Positions 1-9,706 are shown, counted from the stretch's first letter. The stretch is 64,000 bases of DNA from Pseudomonas gingeri (GCF_013386115.1 NZ_JACAOR010000005.1:124001-188000), one strand, 5' to 3'. Notes: generated from the letters alone by a model not told the origin. Translations and numbers: made by a program.

Positions 1-468
1 CACGGACCAGCCGGCGGCGGCAATCAGGCTGACACCGATAAACCGTGGCAGCGGCATGTCGCACATACCGGCGATCATCGGCAACATCGGCCGTAGCGGG
101 CCGATAAAGCGCCCGACCAGCAGGCTGGCGATCCCGTAGCGCTGGAAATAGGATTCGGCGCCGCTCATCCACTCCGGATGCTGGCGCAGGCCCGGCAAGC
201 GCCGGATGTTCTGGTGAAAGCGCCGGCCGAGGGCGTAGGACAACCCGTCACCGAGCAAGCCGCCGAGGAACCCCAGCAGCAGGGTTTCGCCCAGGGTCAG
301 GGCGCCGCTGCCGGCCAGGACGGCAATGGCGAACAGCAGCACGGTGCCCGGCACGATGATGCCGGCAATGGCCAGGCATTCGACACAGGCAATGATGAAT
401 ACGGCCAGGCCGAGCCATTGCGGATTAGCCGTCAACCAGCCGGTGATGCTATCGAGCCATGGGCCCAT
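1..468 (-). CDS. DedA family membrane protein (3' end outside window)
   Basis: Inner-membrane protein of the DedA/SNARE-associated family, whose members act in membrane homeostasis and probably phospholipid flipping. I read it from the minus strand: ATG at 468-466 gives MGPWLDSITGWLTANPQW, and further on comes the family hallmark GRFIGPLRPMLPMIAG followed by a hydrophobic stretch. About 156 codons are visible, while family members are usually near 200, so the C-terminus runs off the window at position 1. It lies 66 bases downstream of the glycosylase gene on the same strand. The family assignment is firm; which DedA paralogue it is cannot be told from this fragment. Confidence 0.85.
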   Translation of the reverse strand, partial: MGPWLDSITGWLTANPQWLGLAVFIIACVECLAIAGIIVPGTVLLFAIAVLAGSGALTLGETLLLGFLGGLLGDGLSYALGRRFHQNIRRLPGLRQHPEWMSGAESYFQRYGIASLLVGRFIGPLRPMLPMIAGMCDMPLPRFIGVSLIAAAGWSV

Positions 469-517
469 GGAGGATTTCCTTATGCAGGCCAGACAACCGT
501 CGGCATTGCGCTTGTTA

Positions 518-540
518 CTGCAGGAGCCGGGCTCCTACAG
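518..540 (-). repeat. Hairpin / half-REP at the end of the glycosylase gene
   Basis: CTGCAGGAGCC and GGCTCCTACAG form an 11-position stem with one mismatch around a very short loop. It overlaps the stop codon of the glycosylase gene and resembles one half of the REP elements seen elsewhere. There is no clear T-run in the minus direction, so intrinsic termination is uncertain. Confidence 0.45.
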
Positions 541-1230
541 GTTTGGTGAAAGAATGTGGTAATCGCGACCTTCGACCTGTCCGCGTCGCAATGGGTTGCG
601 CGTGCAATGCGGGGCATAGGCGGCGTCGACGAAGCGGTACATCAGGTGCTCGTCCCGACCCAGGGGAATGCCCAGGCGGGTGGTCTGGATGATCTGCGCC
701 GGCCGGTTGCCGACATCCTCGACAAACAGCCGCTGCAGGTCGAAGCGCTTGGCGTCCCAGGCCGGTACCTTGAGGCCCAGGGCCTTGCACAGCAGCGTCT
801 GCCCGGCACACAGCTTCTGTGATGGCCGCGCCGCACCGTTGGCGTCGGGATTGTTGAGGAGCATCTGCGCCAGGCTGGCCGGGCCCGACAGGTCGTCGAC
901 CCAGGGATAGGCGGATTTGATCAGCACCGCGTTTCCCGGCCCATGGGCGCTGAAGTTCAGCGAGTCGCCACCCCGGGAGTAGTACATATAGATGTGTCCG
1001 CCATCCAGAAACAAAGCCTTACGCTTTTCTGTATAGCCGAGGGAGGCGTGGCTGCCTTTTTCCTCGAAGTAATAGGCTTCGGTCTCTATGATGCGCGCCG
1101 CGAGCCACAGATCGCCGACGCGATGGCGTATGACTTTTCCCAGCAGTTCGCGGGCAAGCAGTTGCGCGTCGCGGTCGAAAAAGGCATCGGGCAGGGCGTT
1201 CGGCAGGGGCGGGGGTGTCAGGTTGGACAT
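535..1230 (-). CDS. DNA-3-methyladenine glycosylase (AAG/MPG family)
   Basis: Base-excision repair enzyme that removes alkylated purines such as 3-methyladenine and hypoxanthine. The 231-residue protein matches the AAG family in length and has its landmarks: LARELLGKVI near the N-terminus, the RIIETEAYY active-site region (the Glu acts as general base), GGHIYMYYSRGGDSLNF, and the GRPAQIIQ/TRLGIPLG section towards the C-terminus. Start is ATG at 1230 with no better internal candidate. It is transcribed away from proA and towards the DedA gene. An AidB-like alkylation-response gene lies elsewhere in the window but is not linked to it. Confidence 0.9.
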   Translation of the reverse strand: MSNLTPPPLPNALPDAFFDRDAQLLARELLGKVIRHRVGDLWLAARIIETEAYYFEEKGSHASLGYTEKRKALFLDGGHIYMYYSRGGDSLNFSAHGPGNAVLIKSAYPWVDDLSGPASLAQMLLNNPDANGAARPSQKLCAGQTLLCKALGLKVPAWDAKRFDLQRLFVEDVGNRPAQIIQTTRLGIPLGRDEHLMYRFVDAAYAPHCTRNPLRRGQVEGRDYHILSPNL

Positions 1231-1408
1231 CGTTCCTGAGAGGCATTCAAGGCTGGTCGGAGGCCAATCATACCGATTTTGCCCTTAATCCAAGCTGAAT
1301 GGCGGCTATTTGTGCCCGATTTCGACCATCCGCCCGGCACCGCTGTGCGTGAGGCGGCGCGACAGCTATAATCGGCCGCTTTCCTATTTGCCAAGTCCCC
1401 CTTAGACC

Positions 1409-2680
1409 ATGACTGAGTCCGTTCTTGACTACATGACCCGCCTGGGTCGCGCAGCCCGCGAGGCTTCCCGCGTGATCGGCCGTGCCAGCACCGCGCAGAA
1501 GAATCGCGCGTTGCATGCCGCCGCCGCCGCGCTGGATGCGGCCCGCGACGAGCTGGGCGCGGCCAACGAGCTCGACCTGGCCGCTGCCCGCGCCAATGGT
1601 CTGGAGCCGGCGCTGGTCGAACGTCTGGCACTGACCCCGGCGCGGATCGACAGCATGATTATCGGCCTGCGCCAGGTGGCAAGCCTGCCGGACCCGGTCG
1701 GGGCGATCCGGGACATGAGCTACCGGCCGTCGGGTATCCAGGTCGGCAAGATGCGCGTACCGCTGGGTGTCGTGGGGATCATCTACGAGTCGCGTCCGAA
1801 CGTGACCATCGATGCCGCCAGCCTGTGCCTGAAGTCCGGCAATGCCACCATCCTGCGTGGCGGCTCCGAGGCGATCCACTCCAATCGCGCCATCGCCACC
1901 TGCATCCAGCGTGGCCTGGACGAGGCCGGCCTGCCGGCCGCCGTGGTGCAGGTGGTGGAAGTCACCGACCGTGCCGCCGTCGGCGCGCTGATCAGCATGC
2001 CCGAGTACGTCGACGTGATCGTTCCCCGCGGCGGCAAGGGCCTGATCGAGCGGGTCAGCCGTGATGCGCGGGTGCCGGTGATCAAGCACCTGGACGGCAT
2101 CTGTCACGTCTACGTCAGTGCCCATGCCGACCTGGCCAAGGCCCGTCGTATCGCCTTCAACGCCAAGACCTACCGCTATGGCATCTGCGGCGCCATGGAA
2201 ACCCTGTTGGTGGACCAGGCCGTTGCCGCCGAATTCCTCCCGGCCATGGCCGAGCAGTTCCGCGCCAAGGGTGTCGAGCTGCGGGGTTGCGAACGCACCC
2301 GGGCGATCATCGAGGCGCTGGCCGCGACGGAAGAAGACTGGAATACCGAATACCTGGCGCCGATCCTGTCGATCCGTGTCGTCGACGGGCTGGACATGGC
2401 CGTCGAGCACATCAACGGTTACGGTTCGCATCACACCGACTCGATCGTCACCGAAAACCTGGCCGAGTCCCGGCGTTTCATGGCCGAAGTCGACTCCAGC
2501 TCGGTGATGCTCAACACCCCGACCTGCTTCGCCGATGGCTTCGAGTACGGATTGGGTGCCGAGATCGGCATTTCTACTGATAAGCTGCACGCCCGCGGAC
2601 CGGTAGGTCTGGAAGGCCTGACCTGCGAGAAGTACATCGTGGTCGGCGACGGGCAGTTGCGTGGTCAGGAGTCGGTCTGA
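1409..2680 (+). CDS. proA: Gamma-glutamyl phosphate reductase
   Basis: Second step of proline synthesis: NADPH-dependent reduction of gamma-glutamyl phosphate to glutamate semialdehyde. The 423-residue protein is normal for ProA. The aldehyde-dehydrogenase-type catalytic cysteine is expected in the [10 protein letters not shown] segment (about C260). [21 protein letters not shown] and [22 protein letters not shown] are typical ProA sequence. It heads a long co-directional run; the next gene, nadD, begins essentially at its stop codon. Confidence 0.97.
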   Translation: MTESVLDYMTRLGRAAREASRVIGRASTAQKNRALHAAAAALDAARDELGAANELDLAAARANGLEPALVERLALTPARIDSMIIGLRQVASLPDPVGAIRDMSYRPSGIQVGKMRVPLGVVGIIYESRPNVTIDAASLCLKSGNATILRGGSEAIHSNRAIATCIQRGLDEAGLPAAVVQVVEVTDRAAVGALISMPEYVDVIVPRGGKGLIERVSRDARVPVIKHLDGICHVYVSAHADLAKARRIAFNAKTYRYGICGAMETLLVDQAVAAEFLPAMAEQFRAKGVELRGCERTRAIIEALAATEEDWNTEYLAPILSIRVVDGLDMAVEHINGYGSHHTDSIVTENLAESRRFMAEVDSSSVMLNTPTCFADGFEYGLGAEIGISTDKLHARGPVGLEGLTCEKYIVVGDGQLRGQESV

Positions 2681-2681
2681 C

Positions 2682-3371
2682 TTGGTCGAGAAACGCCAGT
2701 CAGCCGCCGTGACCGCTCGCGAAGTTCCACCTCGGCGCATCGGTGTGCTCGGTGGAACCTTCGACCCGGTGCACATCGGCCATTTGCGCAGTGCCCTGGA
2801 AGTCGCGGAATTGATGGAGCTCGATGAGTTGCGCCTGACGCCCAGCGCCCGGCCGCCCCATCGGGATACGCCGCAGGTTTCGGCGATCGACCGTCTGGCG
2901 ATGGTCGATTGCGCGGTGGCCGGCGTCTCGCCGCTGGTGGTCGATGATCGCGAGCTGCAACGGGACAAGCCGTCCTACACTATCGACACCCTGGAACTCA
3001 TGCGGGCCGAGCTGGCCGCCGAGGACCAGTTGTTTCTGTTACTGGGCTGGGACGCGTTTTGCGGCCTGCCCACGTGGCATCGCTGGGAAGAGTTGCTCCA
3101 GCATTGCCATATCCTGGTGCTGCAACGCCCGGATGCCGACAGCGAACCGCCGGATGCCTTGCGCAACCTGCTGGCCGCGCGGTCGGTCAGCGACCCGAAG
3201 GCCCTGCCGGGGCCTGGCGGGCACATTACATTCGTCTGGCAGACACCCCTCGCGGTGTCGGCCACCCAGATCCGTCAACTGCTGGCCAGCGGTAAGTCGG
3301 TACGTTACCTGGTGCCTGACGCGGTCCTGGCCTATATCGATGCGCACGGGCTGTACCGTGCGTCGAACTGA
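2682..3371 (+). CDS. nadD: Nicotinate-nucleotide adenylyltransferase
   Basis: Transfers AMP to nicotinate mononucleotide in NAD synthesis. The nucleotidyltransferase signature [11 protein letters not shown] is present, with the C-terminal SATQIR (ISSTxIR-type) motif. The start is a judgement call. A TTG at 2682 has an AGGAG at 2667-2671, ten bases upstream, sitting in the end of proA. The same frame is open to a GTG at 2661, which would overlap proA by 20 bases but has no visible ribosome-binding site. With TTG the protein is 229 residues, with an extension of about 20 residues before the Rossmann start. Confidence 0.93.
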   Translation: MVEKRQSAAVTAREVPPRRIGVLGGTFDPVHIGHLRSALEVAELMELDELRLTPSARPPHRDTPQVSAIDRLAMVDCAVAGVSPLVVDDRELQRDKPSYTIDTLELMRAELAAEDQLFLLLGWDAFCGLPTWHRWEELLQHCHILVLQRPDADSEPPDALRNLLAARSVSDPKALPGPGGHITFVWQTPLAVSATQIRQLLASGKSVRYLVPDAVLAYIDAHGLYRASN

Positions 3372-3441
3372 AAAGGCGCGCTTGAAAGCACGGACAATCG
3401 TGTATTGAAGCGCCCGAACATACGAGCAAAACGAGTTTTAT

Positions 3442-3936
3442 ATGACGAACAACGACGTAAACAAAGCAAAGCGCAAAGGCACCTTCAAAAGTGCTCCGCT
3501 GCCTGAGAAAGTGATCAGCGGTGAGCCCCTCAAGGGCGATGAGCTGGTCAAGATCGCCGTGGCGGCCCTGGAAGACGTCAAGGCCCAGGACATCCTGGTG
3601 ATCGACGTTCGCGAAAAGCAGAGCATCACCGACTACATGATCATCGCCACCGGTACCTCCAACCGCCAGATCGGCGCGATGCTGGACAAGGTCCGCGAAG
3701 CGGTCAAGGCCCTGGGCGTCAAGCCGCTGGGCGAAGAAGGCAAGGGCGACAGCGACTGGGTCCTGCTGGACATGGACGACGTGATCGTCCACATGATGAC
3801 CGCCAGCGCCCGTCAGTTCTACGACCTGGAGCGTCTGTGGCAGGGTGCCGAGCAGAGCCGTTCGGCCAGCGCCGCACACCACAGCCCGGAAAACACCCAT
3901 GAGCATTTCATCAAGCTCAACAAAGACCAGGAATAA
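3442..3936 (+). CDS. rsfS: Ribosome silencing factor RsfS
   Basis: Binds ribosomal protein uL14 and blocks subunit joining when nutrients are scarce. The core from about residue 38 (KIAVAALEDVKAQDILVIDV, then ITDYMIIATGTSNRQ, GDSDWVLLDMDDVIVHMM, RQFYDLERLW) is classic RsfS/Iojap. The protein is 164 residues, against about 105 in E. coli, because of a basic N-terminal extension (KAKRKGTFKSAPLPEK) and a His/Glu-rich tail. I recall both as usual in fluorescent pseudomonads. ATG start at 3442; the next gene rlmH follows after nine bases. Confidence 0.95.
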   Translation: MTNNDVNKAKRKGTFKSAPLPEKVISGEPLKGDELVKIAVAALEDVKAQDILVIDVREKQSITDYMIIATGTSNRQIGAMLDKVREAVKALGVKPLGEEGKGDSDWVLLDMDDVIVHMMTASARQFYDLERLWQGAEQSRSASAAHHSPENTHEHFIKLNKDQE

Positions 3937-3945
3937 GGTGCGGTT

Positions 3946-4413
3946 GTGCGCCTGCGCCTGATTGCTGTCGGTTCCCGCATGCCCAAGTGGGTGGAAGAAG
4001 GCTGGCATGAATATGCCAAGCGCCTGCCATCCGAACTGGCGCTGGAACTGGTGGAAATACCGCTCAATACCCGGGGCAAGAATGCCGACGTGGCGCGCTT
4101 TATCCGTCAGGAAGGCGAGGCCATGCTGGCCAAGGTCGGTCCCAACGAGCGCGTCGTCACGCTGGAAGTCCATGGCAAGCCATGGAGCACCGAGCAGTTG
4201 GCGGTCGAGCTGGATCGCTGGCGGCTGGATTCGCGCACGGTCAACTTCATGGTCGGCGGCCCCGAGGGGCTGGCGCCGGAAGTCTGCGCGCGGGCCGATC
4301 AGCGCTGGTCGCTGTCGCCGCTGACCCTGCCGCACCCGCTGGTGCGGATCCTGATCGGTGAACAGCTGTATCGCGCCTGGACCGTGCTGTCCGGGCACCC
4401 TTACCACAAATAA
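3946..4413 (+). CDS. rlmH: 23S rRNA (pseudouridine1915-N3)-methyltransferase
   Basis: SPOUT-class methyltransferase that modifies pseudouridine 1915 in helix 69 of assembled 70S ribosomes. It is 155 residues, the standard length, with [16 protein letters not shown] at the N-terminus and the SAM-binding knot [10 protein letters not shown] followed by [23 protein letters not shown] near the C-terminus. The start is GTG at 3946, nine bases after rsfS; pairing with rsfS is conserved in gammaproteobacteria. Confidence 0.97.
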   Translation: MRLRLIAVGSRMPKWVEEGWHEYAKRLPSELALELVEIPLNTRGKNADVARFIRQEGEAMLAKVGPNERVVTLEVHGKPWSTEQLAVELDRWRLDSRTVNFMVGGPEGLAPEVCARADQRWSLSPLTLPHPLVRILIGEQLYRAWTVLSGHPYHK

Positions 4414-4422
4414 GCCTGCCGA

Positions 4423-6309
4423 ATGACCCAGCCGATCCGCCTCAAGGACCACGAGAAAGACGCCCGTCTGGTGCGTAACCGTGTCGTGGTCGGTGCAGTC
4501 GTGGTCGTGCTGCTTATTGCGGTACTGATTGCCCGCCTGTATTTCCTGCAGGTGATCCAGTACGACTACCACTCGACCCTGTCGGAAAACAATCGCGTCC
4601 ATGTGCAGTCGATCCCGCCGCCTCGCGGCCTGATCTATGACCGCAATGGCGTAGTGGTGGCCGATAACCGGCCCAGCTTCAGCCTGAGCATGACCCGCGA
4701 GCGTTCCGGCGATTGGCAACAGGTCCTCGATGTGATCGTCGAAGTCCTGCAACTGACCCCCGAGGACCGCGTGCTCTTCGAGAAGCGCATGCGCCAGGGG
4801 CGGCGGCCGTTCGAGCCGGTGCCGATCCTGTTCGAGCTGACCGAAGAGCAGATCGCCCGGGTGGCGGTGAACCAGTTCCGCCTGCCGGGCGTCGAGGTGG
4901 TGGCGCAACTGGTTCGCCACTATCCACAGGGGGCGCATTTCGCGCATTCGGTGGGCTACATGGGGCGGATCAACGAGAAAGAGGCGAAAGTCCTCGACTC
5001 GGTGAACTACAGCGGCACCCACCATATCGGCAAGACCGGCATCGAGCGCTTCTACGAGGCGGAATTGCACGGCCAGGTCGGTTACGAGGAAGTCGAGACC
5101 AACGCCCGCGGGCGCATCCTGCGGGTGCTCAAGCGCACCGATCCGGTGCCGGGCAAGGACATTGTCCTGAGCCTGGACATCAAGCTGCAGGAAGCCGCCG
5201 AAGAAGCCCTCGGTGGCCGTCGTGGCGCGGTGGTGGCGCTGGACCCGAATACTGGCGAGGTGCTGGCGATGGTCAGCCAGCCGAGCTTCGACCCGAACCT
5301 GTTCGTCACCGGCATCAGCTTCAAGGCCTACGCCGAACTGCGCGACTCCATCGACCGTCCGCTGTTCAACCGGGTCTTGCGCGGCCTGTATCCGCCGGGT
5401 TCGACCATCAAGCCGGCGGTGGCGATTGCCGGCCTGGACAGCGGTGTGGTCAATGCCTCGACGCGGGTCTTCGACCCCGGTTACTACGAACTGCCGAACT
5501 ACGACCACAAGTATCGCAACTGGAACCGCACCGGTGACGGCTGGGTCGACCTGGACACGGCGATCATGCGTTCCAACGATACCTACTTCTATGACCTGGC
5601 CCACAAGCTGGGGATCGACCGGTTGTCGTCCTACATGAACAAGTTCGGCCTGGGCCAGAAGGTCTCCCTGGACATGTTCGAAGAGTCGCCGGGTCTGATG
5701 CCGTCGCGCGAGTGGAAGCGCACCACGCGCCGGCAGGCCTGGTTCCCCGGCGAGACGCTGATCCTCGGCATCGGCCAGGGCTACATGCAGGCGACGCCGC
5801 TGCAACTGGCCCAGGCCACAGCGCTGGTGGCGAACAAGGGCGTGTGGAACCGTCCGCACCTGGCGAAGACCATCGAAGGCCAGAAGCCGCTGGATGAGAA
5901 CCCGATGGCGGATATCGTCCTGCGCAACCCTGCCGACTGGGACAAGGTCAGCCACGGCATGCAGCAGGTGATGCACGGCGCCCGGGGGACCGCGCGCAAG
6001 GCGGCGATCGGCTCGCAGTACCTGATCGCCGGCAAGAGTGGTACGGCCCAGGTCGTGGCGATCAAGCAGGGCGAGAAGTACGATCGCTCGAAAGTCCAGG
6101 AGCGTCATCGTGACCACGCCCTGTTCGTCGGCTTTGCGCCGGCCAACAATCCGAAGATTGCCGTGGCGGTGATGGTCGAGAACGGTGAGTCCGGTTCCGG
6201 CGTCGCGGCGCCGGTGGTCCGCCAGGTGATGGACGCCTGGCTGCTGGGTCCGGATGGCCGGATCAAACCTGAATATGCAGGCACCACTACCGCGGAGGCT
6301 ACGCCTTGA
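4423..6309 (+). CDS. mrdA: Penicillin-binding protein 2 (elongation transpeptidase)
   Basis: Class B penicillin-binding protein that cross-links peptidoglycan in the elongasome together with RodA. At 628 residues it is full length: a short cytoplasmic tail, one membrane helix at about residues 23-45, a dimerisation region with GLIYDRNG, then the transpeptidase domain. The three active-site motifs are intact: STIK (Ser about 327), SND (about 384-386) and KSGT (Lys about 538). It starts nine bases after rlmH and its stop overlaps the rodA start. Confidence 0.97.
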   Translation: MTQPIRLKDHEKDARLVRNRVVVGAVVVVLLIAVLIARLYFLQVIQYDYHSTLSENNRVHVQSIPPPRGLIYDRNGVVVADNRPSFSLSMTRERSGDWQQVLDVIVEVLQLTPEDRVLFEKRMRQGRRPFEPVPILFELTEEQIARVAVNQFRLPGVEVVAQLVRHYPQGAHFAHSVGYMGRINEKEAKVLDSVNYSGTHHIGKTGIERFYEAELHGQVGYEEVETNARGRILRVLKRTDPVPGKDIVLSLDIKLQEAAEEALGGRRGAVVALDPNTGEVLAMVSQPSFDPNLFVTGISFKAYAELRDSIDRPLFNRVLRGLYPPGSTIKPAVAIAGLDSGVVNASTRVFDPGYYELPNYDHKYRNWNRTGDGWVDLDTAIMRSNDTYFYDLAHKLGIDRLSSYMNKFGLGQKVSLDMFEESPGLMPSREWKRTTRRQAWFPGETLILGIGQGYMQATPLQLAQATALVANKGVWNRPHLAKTIEGQKPLDENPMADIVLRNPADWDKVSHGMQQVMHGARGTARKAAIGSQYLIAGKSGTAQVVAIKQGEKYDRSKVQERHRDHALFVGFAPANNPKIAVAVMVENGESGSGVAAPVVRQVMDAWLLGPDGRIKPEYAGTTTAEATP

Positions 6310-7451
6310 TCGCCAATTTCGATCGCATCCTCTCCAGTGAGGATGTGATGCGCCGCCGGGCCACGTTGTTGCAGCGCATGCACATCGACGGGCCGCTGCT
6401 GGTCCTGCTGCTGACCCTGGCGGCCGGCAGCCTGTTCGTCCTCTATTCGGCCAGCGGCAAAAGCTGGGACCTGCTGATCAAGCAGGCGACTTCCTTCGGT
6501 ATCGGCCTGGTGTCGATGTTCGTCATCGCCCAGCTCGAACCGCGGTTCATGGCCCGCTGGGTGCCGCTGGCCTACGTGCTGGGGGTGATGCTGCTGGTGG
6601 TGGTGGATGTCATGGGCCACAACGCCATGGGCGCCACGCGCTGGATCAACATTCCCGGGGTGATCCGCTTCCAGCCGTCGGAATTCATGAAGATCCTGAT
6701 GCCGGCGACCATCGCCTGGTACCTGTCCAAGCGCACGTTGCCGCCGCAGCTCAAGCACGTGGGTATCAGCCTGATGCTCATCGGCGTGCCGTTTATCCTG
6801 ATCGTGCGCCAGCCCGACCTCGGCACCTCGCTGCTGGTCCTGGCCGGCGGCGCCTTCGTGCTGTTCATGGGCGGCCTGCGCTGGCGCTGGATCCTCAGCG
6901 TGCTGGCGGCGGCGGTGCCGGTGGCGGTCGGCATGTGGTTCTTCATCATGCACGACTACCAGAAGCAGCGGATCCTGACCTTCCTCGACCCGGAAAGCGA
7001 TCCGCTGGGCACCGGCTGGAACATCATCCAGTCCAAGGCCGCCATCGGTTCCGGCGGCGTGTTCGGCAAGGGCTGGCTGCTGGGCACCCAGTCGCATCTG
7101 GACTTCCTGCCGGAGAGCCACACCGACTTCATCATCGCGGTCATGGGCGAAGAGTTCGGCCTGGTGGGCATCTGCGCCCTGCTGCTGATCTACCTGCTGC
7201 TGATCGGCCGGGGGCTGGTGATCACCGCCCAGGCCCAGACCCTGTTCGGCAAGCTGCTCGCGGGCAGCCTGACCATGACATTTTTTGTTTATGTTTTCGT
7301 CAACATCGGTATGGTCAGTGGCCTGTTGCCGGTGGTGGGCGTGCCGTTGCCATTCATTAGCTATGGCGGAACTTCGCTGGTGACGCTGCTGTCAGCGTTT
7401 GGGGTTTTGATGTCGATCCATACCCACCGCAAGTGGATCGCACAGGTTTGA
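6306..7451 (+). CDS. rodA: RodA peptidoglycan glycosyltransferase (SEDS)
   Basis: SEDS-family glycosyltransferase that polymerises lipid II for lateral wall growth and works with PBP2. The 381-residue polytopic protein has the family segments GATRWINIPGVIRFQPSEFMK, RQPDLGTSLL, HLDFLPESHTDFI and, at the C-terminus, PVVGVPLPFISYGGTSL. The start is a TTG at 6306 overlapping the mrdA stop, which suggests translational coupling. An internal ATG at about 6348 (MRRRATLLQR) is the alternative. Confidence 0.95.
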   Translation: MIANFDRILSSEDVMRRRATLLQRMHIDGPLLVLLLTLAAGSLFVLYSASGKSWDLLIKQATSFGIGLVSMFVIAQLEPRFMARWVPLAYVLGVMLLVVVDVMGHNAMGATRWINIPGVIRFQPSEFMKILMPATIAWYLSKRTLPPQLKHVGISLMLIGVPFILIVRQPDLGTSLLVLAGGAFVLFMGGLRWRWILSVLAAAVPVAVGMWFFIMHDYQKQRILTFLDPESDPLGTGWNIIQSKAAIGSGGVFGKGWLLGTQSHLDFLPESHTDFIIAVMGEEFGLVGICALLLIYLLLIGRGLVITAQAQTLFGKLLAGSLTMTFFVYVFVNIGMVSGLLPVVGVPLPFISYGGTSLVTLLSAFGVLMSIHTHRKWIAQV

Positions 7452-7468
7452 TTAAGGTGAAGAATTCA

Positions 7469-8479
7469 ATGCAAGTGATGCGCGGCTGGGCGGCTCGATG
7501 CGCTCCATGGATGAGCCTTGTGGGCTGTCTGGGGGCGGCGCAGAGTGCGCTGGCCGGTGATTACGAAGGATCACCGCAAGTGGCCGAGTTCGTCGGTGAA
7601 ATGACCCGCGACTACGGTTTCGCCGGCGAACAGCTGATGGAAGTGTTCCGTCAGGCCGAGCGCAAGCAGAGCATTCTCGATGCGATTTCCCGCCCGGCCG
7701 AGCGGGTCAAGCCGTGGAAGGAATACCGGCCGATGTTCCTCACCGATGCCCGGGTTGCCCGCGGTGTCGACTTCTGGCGCCAGCATGAGGCGGCCCTGGC
7801 CCGCGCCGAGCAGGAATACGGTGTGCCGGCCCAGGTGATCGTGTCCATCATCGGCGTGGAAACCTTCTTTGGTCGCAACACCGGCAACTATCGGGTGATC
7901 GATGCCTTGTCGACCCTGGGGTTCGATTATCCGCCCCGCGCCGAGTTTTTCCGCAAGGAGCTGCGCGAGTTCCTCCTGCTGGCCCGCGAGGAACAGCTCG
8001 ATCCGCTCAGTCTCAAGGGGTCCTACGCTGGCGCCATGGGCCTGCCGCAGTTCATGCCGAGCAGTTTCCGCGCCTATGCGGTGGACTTCGACGGCACCGG
8101 CCATATCAATATCTGGACCAACGCCGACGATGCCATCGGCAGCGTTGCCAGCTACTTCAAGCGTCATGGCTGGGTGGCCGGCGAGCCGGTGGTGAGTCGC
8201 GCCGACGTGCGCGGCGATCTGGTCGACCAGGGTTTGAGCCCGGGTATCGACCCGGTGAAGACCGTTGGGGAGTTGCGGGCGCTGGGCTGGTCGAGTCATG
8301 ATGCGCTGCGCGATGATATGCCGGTCACGGCATTTCGCCTGGAAGGCGACAATGGCCCTGAATACTGGATGGGCCTGAAGAATTTTTATGCGATCACGCG
8401 CTATAACCGCAGCGTAATGTACGCCATGGCCGTGCATCAGCTGTCTGACCTGTTGGTCCAAGCACGGGGCGTCAAGTAA
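7469..8479 (+). CDS. mltB: Lytic murein transglycosylase B
   Basis: Cleaves glycan strands to 1,6-anhydro-muropeptides in the periplasm. I start it at ATG 7469, which has AAGGTGAAG upstream, rather than at the longer open frame from 7433; this gives 336 residues. The N-terminus has a signal peptide containing a possible lipobox LVGC (Cys about 20) and, further on, an ALA signal-peptidase-I-like site, so lipoprotein or soluble form is open. The SLT domain has the catalytic Glu in SIIGVETFFGRNTGNY and the motifs GSYAGAMGLPQFMPSSFR and DFDGTGHINIWTNADDAIGS. Its stop TAA shares a base with the rlpA start. Confidence 0.95.
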   Translation: MQVMRGWAARCAPWMSLVGCLGAAQSALAGDYEGSPQVAEFVGEMTRDYGFAGEQLMEVFRQAERKQSILDAISRPAERVKPWKEYRPMFLTDARVARGVDFWRQHEAALARAEQEYGVPAQVIVSIIGVETFFGRNTGNYRVIDALSTLGFDYPPRAEFFRKELREFLLLAREEQLDPLSLKGSYAGAMGLPQFMPSSFRAYAVDFDGTGHINIWTNADDAIGSVASYFKRHGWVAGEPVVSRADVRGDLVDQGLSPGIDPVKTVGELRALGWSSHDALRDDMPVTAFRLEGDNGPEYWMGLKNFYAITRYNRSVMYAMAVHQLSDLLVQARGVK

Positions 8480-9492
8480 TGCAGGCTTTGCCGATTCAAA
8501 AACCACTGAAACTGCTGGCTTACACCGCGTTGGCGGTGCTGGTGGTCAGTTGTTCGACCAGCCGCTCGCCTTACCAGTCGTCGTCTTCCAATGCCATCCG
8601 CGCCAAGCCGGGGCTGGACATCAACCGGGCCCACAAGGACGGCGCGCCGTGGTGGGACGTGGATGTGTCGCGGATTCCCGATGCCACGCCGACCCTGCAT
8701 ACCGGTGCCTACAAGGCCAACCCCTACACCGTGCTGGGCAAGACCTACTTCCCGCTGCCGGACTCGAAGAACTATGTCGCCCAGGGCACGGCCTCGTGGT
8801 ACGGCACCAAGTTCCATGGCCAGAACACCGCCAACGGCGAGGTCTACGACCTCTACGGCATGAGTGCCGCGCACAAGACCCTGCCGCTGCCCAGCTATGT
8901 GCGGGTGACCAACCTGGACAACAATCGCAGCGTGATCCTGCGGGTGAACGACCGCGGGCCGTTCTATTCGGACCGGATCATCGACCTGTCCTACGCCGCC
9001 GCCAAGAAGCTCGGCTACGCCGAGATCGGCACCGCGCGGGTCAAGGTCGAAGGTATCGATCCGCAGCAATGGTGGGCCCAGCGCGGTCGCCCGGCGCCGC
9101 TGATGCTCAATGAGCCGCAATTGGCGCAGGCGCAGGCACCGGCCCTGACCGCGTCCACCGGGACCATCGAACAATGGACTCCGCCGCCGCAACAACACGC
9201 GACCGACGTTGTCCCTGTACAGGCCGATGCAAAAAAAAACGGTTCTGTACCAGCCTCTGGCCAGTATCTCCAGGTGGGCGCCTTCGCGAACCCGGACGCT
9301 GCCGAACTGCTGCGATCGAAGCTAAGCTCGATGGTCAAGGCGCCGGTGTTCGTCAGTTCGATCGTGCGCAACCAGCAGACGCTGCATCGGGTCCGGATGG
9401 GACCGATCGGCACGCCGGATGAAGTGCAGCAGGTACAGAACAGCGTCCGCCTGGCCAATCTCGGCTCGCCAAGTCTGGTGACGTCGGAATAA
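8479..9492 (+). CDS. rlpA: RlpA septal ring lytic transglycosylase (lipoprotein)
   Basis: Outer-membrane lipoprotein that cleaves glycan strands lacking stem peptides, helping daughter-cell separation. The signal sequence ends with lipobox VVSC (Cys about 24). A double-psi beta-barrel domain follows (GTASWYGTKFHGQNTANGE, then RVNDRGPF and RIIDLSYAAAKKLG). The C-terminal about 75 residues form a SPOR domain (YLQVGAFANPDAAELL to the end) that binds denuded glycans. It is 337 residues. TAATG overlap with mltB indicates one transcript. A poly-A tract (AAAAAAAAC around 9232) lies in the linker between the two domains. Confidence 0.95.
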   Translation: MQALPIQKPLKLLAYTALAVLVVSCSTSRSPYQSSSSNAIRAKPGLDINRAHKDGAPWWDVDVSRIPDATPTLHTGAYKANPYTVLGKTYFPLPDSKNYVAQGTASWYGTKFHGQNTANGEVYDLYGMSAAHKTLPLPSYVRVTNLDNNRSVILRVNDRGPFYSDRIIDLSYAAAKKLGYAEIGTARVKVEGIDPQQWWAQRGRPAPLMLNEPQLAQAQAPALTASTGTIEQWTPPPQQHATDVVPVQADAKKNGSVPASGQYLQVGAFANPDAAELLRSKLSSMVKAPVFVSSIVRNQQTLHRVRMGPIGTPDEVQQVQNSVRLANLGSPSLVTSE

Positions 9493-9570
9493 CACAGGCA
9501 CAATTGTGGATTCGGCCGCATCCGAAGGGCCGGGTCCTGGTTGTTGGTTCGTCTGATAATAAAAGCCTCA

Positions 9571-9706
9571 AGGGCGCTTGAGAACGTAGCGAGCGAAGGC
9601 AAGACAAGGCAAAGCACGCGAGGAAGCGGAGTTTACTGCTGTAAATGAGCATTCCGAGCCTGCTTTTAACGCCGTATTACCGAGCGCAGTAGTTTTCATG
9701 CGCCCT
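9571..9706. repeat. MITE-like intergenic element with imperfect terminal inverted repeats
   Basis: The 318-base gap between rlpA and dacA holds no gene. Most of it is a 136-base unit whose ends, TCAAGGGCGCTTGAGAAC and the reverse complement of the right end, TCAGGGCGCATGAAAAC, match over about 16 positions with a one-base offset. CTGATAA occurs just outside both ends (about 9553 and 9705). The centre has a small TTTAC/GTAAA hairpin. It has the look of the non-autonomous intergenic repeats scattered in fluorescent pseudomonads. No transposase is present. Confidence 0.5.

Noticed and set aside
3226-6117. 963-codon open frame on the minus strand
   Set aside because: Exact antisense shadow of nadD, rsfS, rlmH and mrdA, all well supported on the plus strand; the translation is His/Gln/Arg-rich as usual for antisense of GC-rich genes.
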